A stretch of 64,000 nt of DNA from Lachnospiraceae bacterium (GTDB taxonomy: Bacteria > Bacillota > Clostridia > Lachnospirales > Lachnospiraceae). The stretch lies in the NCBI GenBank assembly GCA_021200995.1, contig JAJQFS010000045.1, forward strand, positions 16,484-80,483, written 5' to 3'. Position numbers and translations under genes: made by a program. The stretch's first letter is position 1. Every line of letters begins with the position of its first letter. The notes under the pieces were generated by a model. It saw nothing but the letters and a program-made list of their open reading frames with translations. It searched no databases and was not told the origin of the DNA. Positions 45,415-53,703 of this stretch are shown here, piece by piece.

Positions 45415-46266
45415 ATGGGAATGGAAATTCGCTATTCCGCGAATCAGAAGGACGTAAAGCGTTACACCACCCAGGAACTGCGGGATGAATTCCTGATTCA
45501 GAACCTGTATGTGCCAAATGAAGTCGTAGCGGTTTACTCTCATGTGGATCGTATGGTAACTGTAGGCTGCATGCCTACCACAGAGGTCGTGCCGATTGAC
45601 AAGGGCATTGACTGCTGGCACAATTTCGGCACTGATTATTTCCTGGAGAGGAGAGAGATCGGCATTTTCAATATCGGAGAAGGGAAAGGCACCATCGTCG
45701 CTGATGACGAGACATTTGACTTGGGCTATAAGGACTGCCTGTACATCACGAAGGGTACGAAGATTGTGACCTTCGCAAGCGCGGATCCGGAGCACCCGGC
45801 CAAGTTCTATATGGTCAGTGCGCCCGCGCACTGCTCTTACAAGACCACCTTTATTTCCATCGAGGACGCGGCCAAGAGAAACCTTGGCTCTCTGGAGAAT
45901 TCCAACAAGCGCACGATCAATCAGTTCATCCATCCGGATGTGCTGCCGACCTGCCAGCTTTCCATGGGCATGACCTGCTTAGAGCCCGGCAGCGTATGGA
46001 ATACCATGCCCTGCCACACGCACGAGCGCCGCATGGAGATTTATACATATTTTGAGGTGCCGAAGGACAATGTGGTCATGCATTTCATGGGCGAGCCCAC
46101 TGAGACCAGACACCTGGTGATGCAGAATGAGGAAGCGGTCATCAGCCCGTCCTGGAGCATCCACTGCGCGTCCGCGACCTCCAATTATACCTTCATCTGG
46201 GCCATGGGCGGAGAGAATCAGGCGTTCGACGACATGGACAACCTGCTGCCCACGCAGCTGAGATAA
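45415..46266 (+). CDS. kduI: 5-dehydro-4-deoxy-D-glucuronate isomerase
   Basis: KduI isomerises 5-keto-4-deoxyuronate, made from unsaturated uronates of pectin or glycosaminoglycans, into 2,5-diketo-3-deoxygluconate. The 283-residue cupin protein contains MPTTEVVPIDKG, REIGIFNIGEGKGTI, and the zinc region NTMPCHTHERRMEIYTYF (H-x-H-x-x-x-x-E), and ends WAMGGENQAFDDMD, as in KduI of other bacteria. It is the first gene of kduI-kduD-rpiB-like-eda. Confidence 0.94.
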   Translation: MGMEIRYSANQKDVKRYTTQELRDEFLIQNLYVPNEVVAVYSHVDRMVTVGCMPTTEVVPIDKGIDCWHNFGTDYFLERREIGIFNIGEGKGTIVADDETFDLGYKDCLYITKGTKIVTFASADPEHPAKFYMVSAPAHCSYKTTFISIEDAAKRNLGSLENSNKRTINQFIHPDVLPTCQLSMGMTCLEPGSVWNTMPCHTHERRMEIYTYFEVPKDNVVMHFMGEPTETRHLVMQNEEAVISPSWSIHCASATSNYTFIWAMGGENQAFDDMDNLLPTQLR

Positions 46267-46392
46267 CAGATGACGATATTGCCCGGCAGATTGCAGCATT
46301 TTTGAAAATGCCGGCGCGATAAAGAGGATTGAAAGGTGTCCGCAGAAGTATCTGCAGTCATCTGATTATAAAAATGAAAGAAGGAGAAAATT

Positions 46393-47184
46393 ATGGTAAG
46401 TTTTAGTCTGGAAGGCAAAGTAGCAATGGTAACCGGCGCTTCCTACGGCATCGGTTTCGCGATCGCGAGCGCGTACGCTGAGGCAGGCGCGACCATCACA
46501 TTCTGTGATATCAAGCAGGAGCTGGTGGACAAGGGTCTGGCCGCGTATGCGGAGAAAGGCATCACCGCTTACGGTTATGTCTGCAACGTCTGCGACGAGG
46601 AGCAGGTCAAGGCCATGGTGGCTCAGATCGAGGAAGAGCACGGCGTGATTGACATCCTGGTGAATAACGCGGGCATTATCAAGAGAATCCCGATGACCGA
46701 GATGAGCGCTGACGCCTGGCGCCAGGTGATTGATGTAGACCTGACCGGACCGTTCATCATGTCCAAGGCCTGCATTCCGTCCATGATCGAAAAGGGCGGC
46801 GGCAAGATCATCAACATCTGCTCCATGATGTCCGAGCTTGGCCGTGAGACCGTTTCCGCCTATGCTGCGGCAAAGGGCGGCTTAAAGATGCTGACCAGAA
46901 ATATCTGCTCCGAGTATGGCCAGTACAACATCCAGTGCAACGGCATCGGACCCGGCTACATTGAGACTCCTCAGACAGCGCCTCTTCGTGAGCGCCAGGA
47001 AGATGGCTCCAGACATCCGTTTGATCAGTTTATCGTTGGCAGAACGCCTGCCGGACGCTGGCTGCAGACCGAAGAGCTGACCGGACCTGCGGTATTCCTG
47101 GCAAGCGAAGCTTCCAATGCCGTAAACGGCCATATCCTGTATGTGGACGGCGGCATTCTGGCTTACATCGGCAAGCAGCCGTGA
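46393..47184 (+). CDS. kduD: 2-deoxy-D-gluconate 3-dehydrogenase (KduD-type SDR)
   Basis: KduD reduces 2,5-diketo-3-deoxygluconate to 2-keto-3-deoxygluconate (KDG) with NAD(P)H. The 263-residue short-chain dehydrogenase has the cofactor motif MVTGASYGIGFAIASAYA, ILVNNAGIIKRIPM and the catalytic SAYAAAKGGLKML (Tyr-x-x-x-Lys). SDRs of this group also include gluconate 5-dehydrogenases; the adjacent kduI decides for KduD. AGAAGGAG precedes the ATG. The 126-bp gap after kduI holds a weak CATTTTTGAAAATG hairpin only. Confidence 0.85.
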   Translation: MVSFSLEGKVAMVTGASYGIGFAIASAYAEAGATITFCDIKQELVDKGLAAYAEKGITAYGYVCNVCDEEQVKAMVAQIEEEHGVIDILVNNAGIIKRIPMTEMSADAWRQVIDVDLTGPFIMSKACIPSMIEKGGGKIINICSMMSELGRETVSAYAAAKGGLKMLTRNICSEYGQYNIQCNGIGPGYIETPQTAPLRERQEDGSRHPFDQFIVGRTPAGRWLQTEELTGPAVFLASEASNAVNGHILYVDGGILAYIGKQP

Positions 47185-47200
47185 TCTTCGGAGGACAGAT

Positions 47201-47842
47201 ATGCGAATTGCATTGATCAATGAAAACTCACAGGCAGCCAAAAATGCTCTGATTTGTGATACGCTAAAAAAGGTTGTCGAGCCTATGGGACATACCGTGG
47301 ATAATTACGGCATGTATTCCGCGGAGGATGAAAAGCAGTTGACTTACGTGCAGTGCGGCATTCTGGCCGGTGTACTTTTAAACTCCGGCGCCGCTGACTT
47401 TGTAGTGACCGGCTGCGGCACGGGACAGGGGGCCATGCTGGCCTGCAATTCTTTCCCGAAGGTACTCTGCGGGCACATTACCAATCCGCTGGACGCCTAT
47501 CTGTTCTCACAGGTGAATGACGGAAACTGTGCGGCCATGCCTTTCGCGCAGGGCTTTGGCTGGGGCGCGGAGCTCAATCTGGAGACCACCTTTGAAAAGC
47601 TGTTCGGTACTCCGGGCGGCGGTGGCTATCCCAAAGAGAGGGTGGTACCGGAACAGCGCAACAAAAAGATTCTGGATCAGGTTAAGACTGTGACATATGC
47701 CGATATGGCGGATATCTTAAAGCAGCTGGATCCGGATCTGGTGAAGGGCGCCCTTGGCGGCGATCATTTCAAGGAACTGTTTTACGCGAACTGCAAATGT
47801 GAGAAAATGGCGGCAGCTGTAGAGGCTGTTGTCGGCAAGTAA
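47201..47842 (+). CDS. RpiB/LacA/LacB family sugar-phosphate isomerase-like protein
   Basis: This 213-residue protein starts MRIALINENSQAAKNALICD at ATG 47201 behind CGGAGGAC. VVTGCGTGQGAMLACNSFP is the anion-hole loop of RpiB/LacAB isomerases, with Cys as base, and NDGNCAAMPFAQGFGWGAEL follows. RpiB itself is about 145-150 residues; here a 60-residue C-terminal extension is added. Relatives with this extension lie in uronate and pectin operons. The substrate is not known to me; a KDG-related or C6 keto-sugar isomerisation is inferred from position between kduD and eda. Confidence 0.8.
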   Translation: MRIALINENSQAAKNALICDTLKKVVEPMGHTVDNYGMYSAEDEKQLTYVQCGILAGVLLNSGAADFVVTGCGTGQGAMLACNSFPKVLCGHITNPLDAYLFSQVNDGNCAAMPFAQGFGWGAELNLETTFEKLFGTPGGGGYPKERVVPEQRNKKILDQVKTVTYADMADILKQLDPDLVKGALGGDHFKELFYANCKCEKMAAAVEAVVGK

Positions 47843-47933
47843 TTACCATCCAGAAACACAGCCCTGCTGCCATCGCACGGCTTTATACCGGAGAGGCAGC
47901 GGGCGGTATCAAATTAAAGGAGAGGGTATTTCC

Positions 47934-48896
47934 ATGAACGAAGTATTACAGAAACTGAATAACATCGGCATCGTGCCGGTTGTTGTGATCAATAAGGTTG
48001 AGGACGCGGTTCCGCTTGCAAAAGCGCTCTGCGCCGGCGGCCTTCCCTGCGCGGAGGTAACCTTCCGTACTGCGGCTGCGAAGGACGCGATCAAGGCCAT
48101 GACCGAGGCCTGCCCTGAGATGGTGGTCGGCGCTGGCACCGTGCTGAACGCGGAGCAGGTGGACGCGGCTGTGGAAGCGGGCGCTACCTTTATCGTCAGC
48201 CCCGGCTTAAACCCGAAGACTGTAAAGTATTGCCAGGAGAAGGGCGTACCGATTACACCCGGCACCTCCAGCCCCAGCGATATTGAGCAGGCAATTGAGT
48301 TAGGTCTCGATGTTGTGAAGTTCTTCCCGGCGGAGCAGTCCGGTGGCCTTGCCAAGATCAAAGCCATGGCAGCTCCTTATGTCAATATGAAGTTTATGCC
48401 TACCGGCGGCATCAATGCCAAAAATCTCAACGACTACTTAAGCTTCCCGAAGATCATCGCCTGCGGCGGTTCCTGGATGGTTCCGGCCAAGCTGGTGGAT
48501 GAGGGCAAGTTTGATGAGATCGAGCGTCTGACCCGCGAGGCGGTACAGACCATGCTGGGCTTCGAGATTAAGCATGTCGGTATCAACTGCGAGAATCCGG
48601 AGGAGGCAACAGCCACATCCAACGCGCTGGCACACGCATTCAGCTTCGATATCAAAAACGGCAACAGCTCCATGTTCGTCGGCACCGCGTTCGAAGTGAT
48701 GAAGACGCCTTACCTGGGCGCGAAGGGCCACATCGCGATCGGCACCAACTATATAAACCGTGCAATTGCCTACATGGAGAACCTGGGCGTAGAGTTCGAC
48801 TATGACACGGTCAAGATGAACGACAAGGGCGGCATCAAGGCCATCTACATGAAGGAAGAGATTGCGGGCTACGCGATCCATCTGGTACAGAAATAA
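47934..48896 (+). CDS. eda: KDPG/KHG aldolase fused to a C-terminal VOC-like domain
   Basis: The first 210 residues are a class I KDPG aldolase, which splits 2-keto-3-deoxy-6-phosphogluconate to pyruvate and glyceraldehyde 3-phosphate: GIVPVVVINKVEDAVPLAKA, CAEVTFRTAAAKDAI, VVGAGTVLNAEQVD, FIVSPGLNPKTVKYC, VVKFFPAEQSGG (Schiff-base Lys) and FMPTGGINAKNL. Residues about 212-320 (IKHVGINCENPEEATATSNA, YINRAIAYMENLGVEFDYDT) look like a glyoxalase/VOC domain and are absent from E. coli Eda. ATG 47934 has AAAGGAGAGG; a start at 47829 would lie inside the upstream gene. No KDG kinase gene is in the cluster. Confidence 0.9.
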   Translation: MNEVLQKLNNIGIVPVVVINKVEDAVPLAKALCAGGLPCAEVTFRTAAAKDAIKAMTEACPEMVVGAGTVLNAEQVDAAVEAGATFIVSPGLNPKTVKYCQEKGVPITPGTSSPSDIEQAIELGLDVVKFFPAEQSGGLAKIKAMAAPYVNMKFMPTGGINAKNLNDYLSFPKIIACGGSWMVPAKLVDEGKFDEIERLTREAVQTMLGFEIKHVGINCENPEEATATSNALAHAFSFDIKNGNSSMFVGTAFEVMKTPYLGAKGHIAIGTNYINRAIAYMENLGVEFDYDTVKMNDKGGIKAIYMKEEIAGYAIHLVQK

Positions 48897-48913
48897 GTGT
48901 TTCATACAAACAA

Positions 48914-48949
48914 ACGGGCGGCGTCGGATATCCTCCGGCGCCGTTTTTT
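48914..48949 (+). terminator. Terminator of the uronate operon
   Basis: A G+C-rich hairpin with arms GGCGGCGTCGGA and TCCGGCGCCG around TATCC is followed by TTTTTT at 48944-48949. Confidence 0.8.
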
Positions 48950-48964
48950 CGAAAGGAATAAAAC

Positions 48965-50344
48965 ATGATTAGTAAGGCTCTTCTTACACGGGTGCTGGAA
49001 AAGGCTCTTTCCACGGGAGCAGACTTTGCCGAAGTCTACGTGGAGCACACGAAGGAAAATGACATTGCCATGATTGATAATAAGGTGGATTCCATTACCA
49101 ACCGGCTGATCAGCGGCGTTGGAATGCGCATCTTTCAGGGTACCCGCTGTGTCACCGCTTCCTGCACCTCTCTGGGTGAGGACGATCTGTTAGCCTGTGC
49201 CGGGCGTATGGCGGACGCTCTGGGCAGCGTGCCGGCAAACCGGACAGTGCGGCTTACGGAGAGGCTCTTCGGAGACGTTCATCCGATTCGCATTGTACCG
49301 CAGGACGTGTCTTTAAAGACTAAGACAGATCTGCTGAAGGAAGGATATTTCGCGGCGAAAAATTATCATCAGGACATTTCACAGGTAAAAGCCAATCTGC
49401 TCGATGTAGATCATCAGATCCTGATCGCGAACAGCGATGGATTATACGCGCAGGACAGACAGATCCGCACCAGAATGACGGTGAACGCTTTTGCCAGCAG
49501 GAATGGAGAAACACAGAGCGGTTCCTGCTCTCCGGGACGAAAAATGGGGCTGGAGCTCTTTGACAGGATCTCTCCGAAATCTATCGGGGAAGAGGCGGCC
49601 AGACAGGCACTTGTCATGTTGAGCGCCGGATACATTAAGGCCGGCCGGATGCCGGTCGCCATAGAAAACGGTTTCGGCGGCGTGATCTTTCATGAAGCCT
49701 GCGGGCACTCCCTGGAAGCTTCCAGTGTCGCCCCGGGGCAGTCGCAGTTCTGCGGAAAGCTCGGCCAGCAGATTGCCAATCCGAAGCTGACGGCGATTGA
49801 TGACGGTACTATCCCCAACGCATGGGGGTCTGTCAACATCGATGACGAAGGAACGCCGGCACAGAGGAAGGTGCTGATTGAAAACGGTATTCTGAAGTCT
49901 TATATGGTGGACAAGCTGAATGGCCGCCGGATGGGGATGGAGAGTACCGGTTCCAGCCGCAGACAGGGTTATCTTTTTGATCCTACCTCGCGTATGACCA
50001 ATACCTTTATTGCCAATGGACCCGACCGCAATGAGGACATTATTTCCTCCATAGAATACGGACTGTACGCGAAGGCGATGGGCGGCGGCAGTGTGAATCC
50101 CGTGACGGGCGCCTTCAATTTTTCCGTCAGGGAAGGATATATCATCCGCGACGGCAAAATCTGCGAGCCTGTCCGGGGTGCCAGCCTGATCGGAAAAGGC
50201 TCGGAGATTATCATGGATATTGACATGATTGGCAATAATCTGGACACGGCGCAGGGCATGTGCGGCGCTTCCAGCGGCAGCATTCCTACTGAGGTGGGTC
50301 AGCCGCTGATCAGAGTCGCGTCGATCACGGTAGGCGGCAGATAA
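48965..50344 (+). CDS. tldD: TldD family metalloprotease
   Basis: TldD and TldE form a heterodimer that degrades unfolded peptides and matures some modified peptides; TldD carries the active site. The 459-residue protein has FGGVIFHEACGHSLEASSVA with the HExxxH zinc motif (about residues 242-247), GTIPNAWGSVNIDDEGTPA, and the C-terminal metal-binding segment GMCGASSGSIPTEVGQP. It starts just after the uronate terminator with GAAAGGA upstream and lies 12 bp before its partner. Confidence 0.93.
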   Translation: MISKALLTRVLEKALSTGADFAEVYVEHTKENDIAMIDNKVDSITNRLISGVGMRIFQGTRCVTASCTSLGEDDLLACAGRMADALGSVPANRTVRLTERLFGDVHPIRIVPQDVSLKTKTDLLKEGYFAAKNYHQDISQVKANLLDVDHQILIANSDGLYAQDRQIRTRMTVNAFASRNGETQSGSCSPGRKMGLELFDRISPKSIGEEAARQALVMLSAGYIKAGRMPVAIENGFGGVIFHEACGHSLEASSVAPGQSQFCGKLGQQIANPKLTAIDDGTIPNAWGSVNIDDEGTPAQRKVLIENGILKSYMVDKLNGRRMGMESTGSSRRQGYLFDPTSRMTNTFIANGPDRNEDIISSIEYGLYAKAMGGGSVNPVTGAFNFSVREGYIIRDGKICEPVRGASLIGKGSEIIMDIDMIGNNLDTAQGMCGASSGSIPTEVGQPLIRVASITVGGR

Positions 50345-50356
50345 GGAGGAAGCGGC

Positions 50357-51709
50357 ATGAAATATACAGAATTTAAGGAACTGGTCATGACGGCGGCCAA
50401 GGCCGGCGGTCTGACGGAATATGAACTGTACGCGGAGGAAAGTGAAACGATCAGTGCCGAGACACTTGGTCATGAAATTTCTGCTTTTTCTTCCGGCAAT
50501 GTGACAGGGGCCTGTTTCCGCTGTATCAGTCAGGGGAAGATCGGATATGCCTCCACGGAGCTGTATACCGCATCGGAAGCGGAGCGTCTGGTTCACGACG
50601 CCATGGAAAACGCGGCGATTCTGGAGACAGAAGGGGAGGCGTATATCCATGAGCCAGGGGACGATTATGTCAAAGTGGAAGCGCCTGCTGTGACGGTTCC
50701 TTCCGCCCAGGAGCTTACAGACCTGGCGGTCAAAATCGTGGAGGCTTCTTACGCGGCGGATTCCAGGATCATAGACAGCAGCCAGTCCAGTACACTTTTT
50801 AAACAAAGCAGAACGTATCTGAGCAATTCCAAAGGACTGGATCTTGCGCGCGAAAACGCATACACCATGGCAAGCAGCTATCCGATAGCGCAGGATGGAG
50901 AAGAGATGTTCAGCGGCTTTGACACGAAAGCGGGAGATTACCATAATCTGGATCCGCAGGCAATCGCGCAAAAAGGCGTGGAGGATGCGGTTTCTCAGAT
51001 CGGGGCCAAAGCCGTGCCGACCGGAATCTATGATGTGATGTTTTCCAATCACGTGACAGCCATGCTGCTGGGATGCTATCTGAGTGTCTTTTCAGCGGAA
51101 TCCGCGCAGAAGGGAATGTCACGCTTGGGCGGAAAAGAGGGAGAAACGGTCGCTTCACCGTGCGTGACGCTGACAGACGACCCGTTCTGTAAGGAAAGCC
51201 TTAACAAAATCGCCTTTGACGGCGAGGGTGTGGCGACCAGATATAAGGATGTGGTCAAGGATGGAAAGCTGGTAACGCTTCTGCATAATCTGACAACCGC
51301 GCATAAAGCAGGTGTTCCTTCTACCGGCAATGGCGTGAAGGCGGGCTATGCGGCGCCCGTCAGTATTCAGCCGTATAATTTTTATATGCAGAAGGGTGGC
51401 GGCGGCACCACGGAGGAGATGTTTGCCCACCTGGGGGATGGAATCTACATTACCGAGTTAAACGGCATGCATGCCGGAGCAAACCCTGTGACCGGTGATT
51501 TCTCTCTGGCCAGCGCGGGCTTTTTAGTCAAAGACGGCAAAAAAGGAGGACCGGTCAAAAACTTTACGGTTTCCGGTAATTTCTATCAGCTTTTGAAGGA
51601 TATCGTGCTGGTGGGAGACGACTGGGAGCTGCGCCCGCCCATGCGGGGAGGTGCCTGCTATGGAGGCCCGTCCTTTATCGTCAGGGAAATGAGCATCGGT
51701 GGAAAGTAA
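50357..51709 (+). CDS. tldE: TldE/PmbA family protein
   Basis: This 450-residue partner of TldD lacks a zinc motif, as expected of TldE/PmbA. Conserved segments are VLTAAKAGGLTEYELYAEE-like at the N-terminus, PTGIYDVMFSNHVTAMLLG, FDGEGVATRYKDVVKDGKL and ITELNGMHAGANPVTGDFSL (about residues 355-374). AAGGAGGAAG precedes the ATG, 12 bp after the tldD stop. No RiPP precursor peptide gene is evident next to the pair, so a housekeeping role is likely. Confidence 0.92.
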   Translation: MKYTEFKELVMTAAKAGGLTEYELYAEESETISAETLGHEISAFSSGNVTGACFRCISQGKIGYASTELYTASEAERLVHDAMENAAILETEGEAYIHEPGDDYVKVEAPAVTVPSAQELTDLAVKIVEASYAADSRIIDSSQSSTLFKQSRTYLSNSKGLDLARENAYTMASSYPIAQDGEEMFSGFDTKAGDYHNLDPQAIAQKGVEDAVSQIGAKAVPTGIYDVMFSNHVTAMLLGCYLSVFSAESAQKGMSRLGGKEGETVASPCVTLTDDPFCKESLNKIAFDGEGVATRYKDVVKDGKLVTLLHNLTTAHKAGVPSTGNGVKAGYAAPVSIQPYNFYMQKGGGGTTEEMFAHLGDGIYITELNGMHAGANPVTGDFSLASAGFLVKDGKKGGPVKNFTVSGNFYQLLKDIVLVGDDWELRPPMRGGACYGGPSFIVREMSIGGK

Positions 51710-51765
51710 AGTACGGTAGACGCATTCAGAAAAATGAATCCTGGTTTCTGGCATGAAATTGCTGA

Positions 51766-51796
51766 TATACATCCCCGGCGCAAAAGCGCATGGGTA
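51766..51796. repeat. Long direct repeat, left copy (REP-like hairpin core)
   Basis: The 31-bp core TATACATCCCCGGCGCAAA + AGCGCATGGGTA recurs at 53431-53461 with one mismatch. Similarity extends upstream: CTGGTTTCTGGCATGAAATT at 51741-51760 corresponds to ATGGTTTCTTGTATGGAAAT at 53404-53423. The core can fold as CCC..GCGC-AAAA-GCGC..GGG. The two copies flank the DUF4143 ATPase gene. Confidence 0.8.
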
Positions 51797-51908
51797 GTAA
51801 AGAAGCAGGGAACAATAACACAGACAGAGACAGCAGCCCCATTATTCCGTATTGCCATCCCGGCAGGTACAGACAGGAGGGATTTCTCATCCTGATATAT
51901 TTTGCCAC

Positions 51909-51986
51909 AAAAATGTCCAGGGAAAAGCACAAAAGTGTCCGGCAAAAAACAGCAAAAGTGTCCGGCAAAAAACAGCAAAAGTGTCC
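51909..51986. repeat. Four iterons AAAAGTGTCC at about 23-bp spacing
   Basis: Copies start at 51909 (AAAAATGTCC, one mismatch), 51931, 51954 and 51977, giving spacings of 22, 23 and 23 bp. The last two periods are exact 23-bp repeats that include GGCAAAAAACAGC. All copies point the same way and lie on roughly one face of the helix, just upstream of the ATPase promoter. They look like binding sites for a protein, perhaps for autoregulation. Confidence 0.75.
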
Positions 51987-51995
51987 ACTGTATCC

Positions 51996-52024
51996 TTGTA
52001 AATTCCTGTTGAAAGCATTATAAT
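51996..52024 (+). promoter_or_regulatory. Promoter of the DUF4143 ATPase gene
   Basis: TTGTAA at 51996-52001, 17-bp spacing and a perfect TATAAT at 52019-52024. Transcription would begin near 52031, which makes an ATG there leaderless; the ATG at 52091 with GGAAGGA upstream is the better start. Confidence 0.65.
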
Positions 52025-52090
52025 AAATTTATGAATTATGAACGTTCTTATGCAGAAAAGAACATTCAGAAATCAGGAAGGAACTTTTTC

Positions 52091-53383
52091 ATGGTAAGGG
52101 AATATATTAAGAGAATATGTGATGAAGAACTTGAATTAAAGCTGGATGCGTTCGGCGCAGTACACATTGTCGGACCAAAATGGTGCGGGAAGACAACAAC
52201 TGCAAAACAGTTTGCCAAAAGCTATATTGAGATGCAGGACCCGGATAAACGGGACATGTATATGGAAACGGCCAAGATCAAGCCGTCAAATCTTCTGATC
52301 GGGGAAAATCCCCGCTTGATTGATGAGTGGCAGATCGCTCCCAATATTTGGGACGCGGTAAGGGTGTCTGTTGACCGTAGAGGAGAGGAAGGCCTATATA
52401 TTCTGACGGGTTCCAATTCCATTGACAAAACGCAGATTATGCACACGGGCACAGGCCGGATTGATACATTGACCATGTATCCCATGAGTCTTTATGAGAC
52501 AGGAGAATCCAACGGGACAGTGTCGCTGTCCACATTATTTCGGTCAGGGGCTTTTCCAGAGGAAGGCTGTGTTTCAGAATTGTCTGTGGATGGCCTGGTT
52601 TTTGCTGCGTGCAGAGGAGGCTGGCCGTCCTCTGTCAGTAAAAAGAGTAACAGGGCAAAGCTGATGGTGGCACAGAGTTATTTTGAAAGTCTGTGCAGAG
52701 AGGATATTTCCAACGTGGACGGAGTAAGGCGTGATGAGACCGCGACAAGGCTGCTCCTGCGTTCTTATGCCAGAAATATTTCCACACTGGCCACCAACCG
52801 ATCTGTTTTAAAAGACATTAACGCCAATATGGACATGAGCGATTCAACATTTTATGAATATGTGAGCTCATTAAAAAAACTTTACGTGATTCAGAATGTG
52901 AAAGCCTGGTGTCCGGCGATCCGTTCCAAAAGCGCCATACAGTCATCAGAAAAAAAGGAGCTGGTAGATCCGTCTTTAGTTGTTGCGGCGCTGGGCGTAG
53001 AACCAGAGTATTTTAACCTGGATCTGAAAACCTTTGGATTTATTTTTGAAACACTTTGCATTCGGGATCTGAAAATATACTCTAACGCTCTGGGAGGTCG
53101 GGTGTCATATTATCATGACAGATATGGCCTGGAGGCAGATTGCGTACTGCATTTAAGGGATGGAAAATATGCCCTGATTGAGTTTAAGCTGGGCAGCAAT
53201 GATATTGAGGACGGCGCTGCGCATCTGAATGAAATCGAATCATTAGTAAGAAAATATAATGAAACAGAAAAGCAGTCCAGACTGCGGCTGCCTGATCTGA
53301 AAATAGTGATTACGGGTACGCAATATGGGTATCGCAGGCCGGATGGAGTTTATGTCATTCCGATTGGATGTCTGCGCGATTGA
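52091..53383 (+). CDS. AAA-type ATPase with DUF4143 domain
   Basis: This 430-residue protein has the Walker A motif IVGPKWCGKTTTAKQFAKSY (about residues 26-45) and the Walker B-like NPRLIDEWQIAPNIWDAVR. The sensor-like YILTGSNSIDKTQIMHTGTG and a winged-helix part lead to the C-terminal DUF4143 region with GLEADCVLHLRDGKYALIEFKLG, which has the D...E-x-K spacing of PD-(D/E)xK nucleases. Such ATPases are common in anaerobes and poorly understood; proposals include DNA or defence functions, but I know of no proven role. It sits alone between tldE and the polyamine regulator, is more A+T-rich than its neighbours, and is framed by direct repeats. Confidence 0.85.
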   Translation: MVREYIKRICDEELELKLDAFGAVHIVGPKWCGKTTTAKQFAKSYIEMQDPDKRDMYMETAKIKPSNLLIGENPRLIDEWQIAPNIWDAVRVSVDRRGEEGLYILTGSNSIDKTQIMHTGTGRIDTLTMYPMSLYETGESNGTVSLSTLFRSGAFPEEGCVSELSVDGLVFAACRGGWPSSVSKKSNRAKLMVAQSYFESLCREDISNVDGVRRDETATRLLLRSYARNISTLATNRSVLKDINANMDMSDSTFYEYVSSLKKLYVIQNVKAWCPAIRSKSAIQSSEKKELVDPSLVVAALGVEPEYFNLDLKTFGFIFETLCIRDLKIYSNALGGRVSYYHDRYGLEADCVLHLRDGKYALIEFKLGSNDIEDGAAHLNEIESLVRKYNETEKQSRLRLPDLKIVITGTQYGYRRPDGVYVIPIGCLRD

Positions 53384-53430
53384 TTATGCTGTATAAATGC
53401 ATCATGGTTTCTTGTATGGAAATTTGCTGT

Positions 53431-53461
53431 TATACATCCCCGGCGCAAATGCGCATGGGTA
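53431..53461. repeat. Long direct repeat, right copy (REP-like hairpin core)
   Basis: Second copy of the 51766-51796 sequence, in the same orientation, 1,665 bp away and 48 bp after the ATPase stop. It has T in place of A within the central A run. It is followed by an independent terminator. Confidence 0.8.
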
Positions 53462-53487
53462 AGAAACAGGTAAAAATACAGATTGAA

Positions 53488-53524
53488 AACGGAGTGTTCT
53501 TTTAAGTTGGACGCTCCGTTTTTT
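53488..53524 (+). terminator. Terminator downstream of the DUF4143 ATPase gene
   Basis: ACGGAGTGT and ACGCTCCGT form a 9-bp stem with one wobble pair and the loop lies between; TTTTTT follows at 53519-53524. Confidence 0.8.
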
Positions 53525-53609
53525 AATGGAAAACAAAAGAAAATGCATTCACAGAATACAAAAGTTTAGTAAAAGTAAGAAAAAAATTTATCTTTTTTGA
53601 ATTTATGTA

Positions 53610-53637
53610 TTGACGCAGAGCGAAAAATATGTATAAT
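53610..53637 (+). promoter_or_regulatory. Promoter of the regulator-potABCD operon
   Basis: TTGACG at 53610-53615 and a perfect TATAAT at 53632-53637 with 16-bp spacing, 67 bp upstream of the regulator start. Confidence 0.75.
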
Positions 53638-53652
53638 GAAACCTGTTGGTCT

Positions 53653-53673
53653 GAGTTTAGTTTTGCTAAACTC
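53653..53673. promoter_or_regulatory. Operator: inverted repeat of GAGTTTAG
   Basis: GAGTTTAG and CTAAACTC form a perfect inverted repeat around TTTTG, placed 16 bp after the -10 box. Extra half-sites AGTTTAG occur just downstream (53677-53683) and about 45 bp upstream of the -35 (near 53563). Position over the early transcript and next to an XRE-cupin gene make autorepression by that protein likely. Confidence 0.65.
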
Positions 53674-53703
53674 AAAGTTTAGAATTTACAAGCGGGTGAA
53701 CGC

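Noticed and set aside
51909..51986. CRISPR-like array
   Set aside because: The repeat unit is only 10 bp and the sequence between copies is itself almost repeated (period 23 bp), with no unique 30-bp spacers and no cas genes. It fits iterons.
51766..53461. Insertion sequence
   Set aside because: The flanking repeats are direct, not inverted, and the enclosed gene is an ATPase without a transposase domain.
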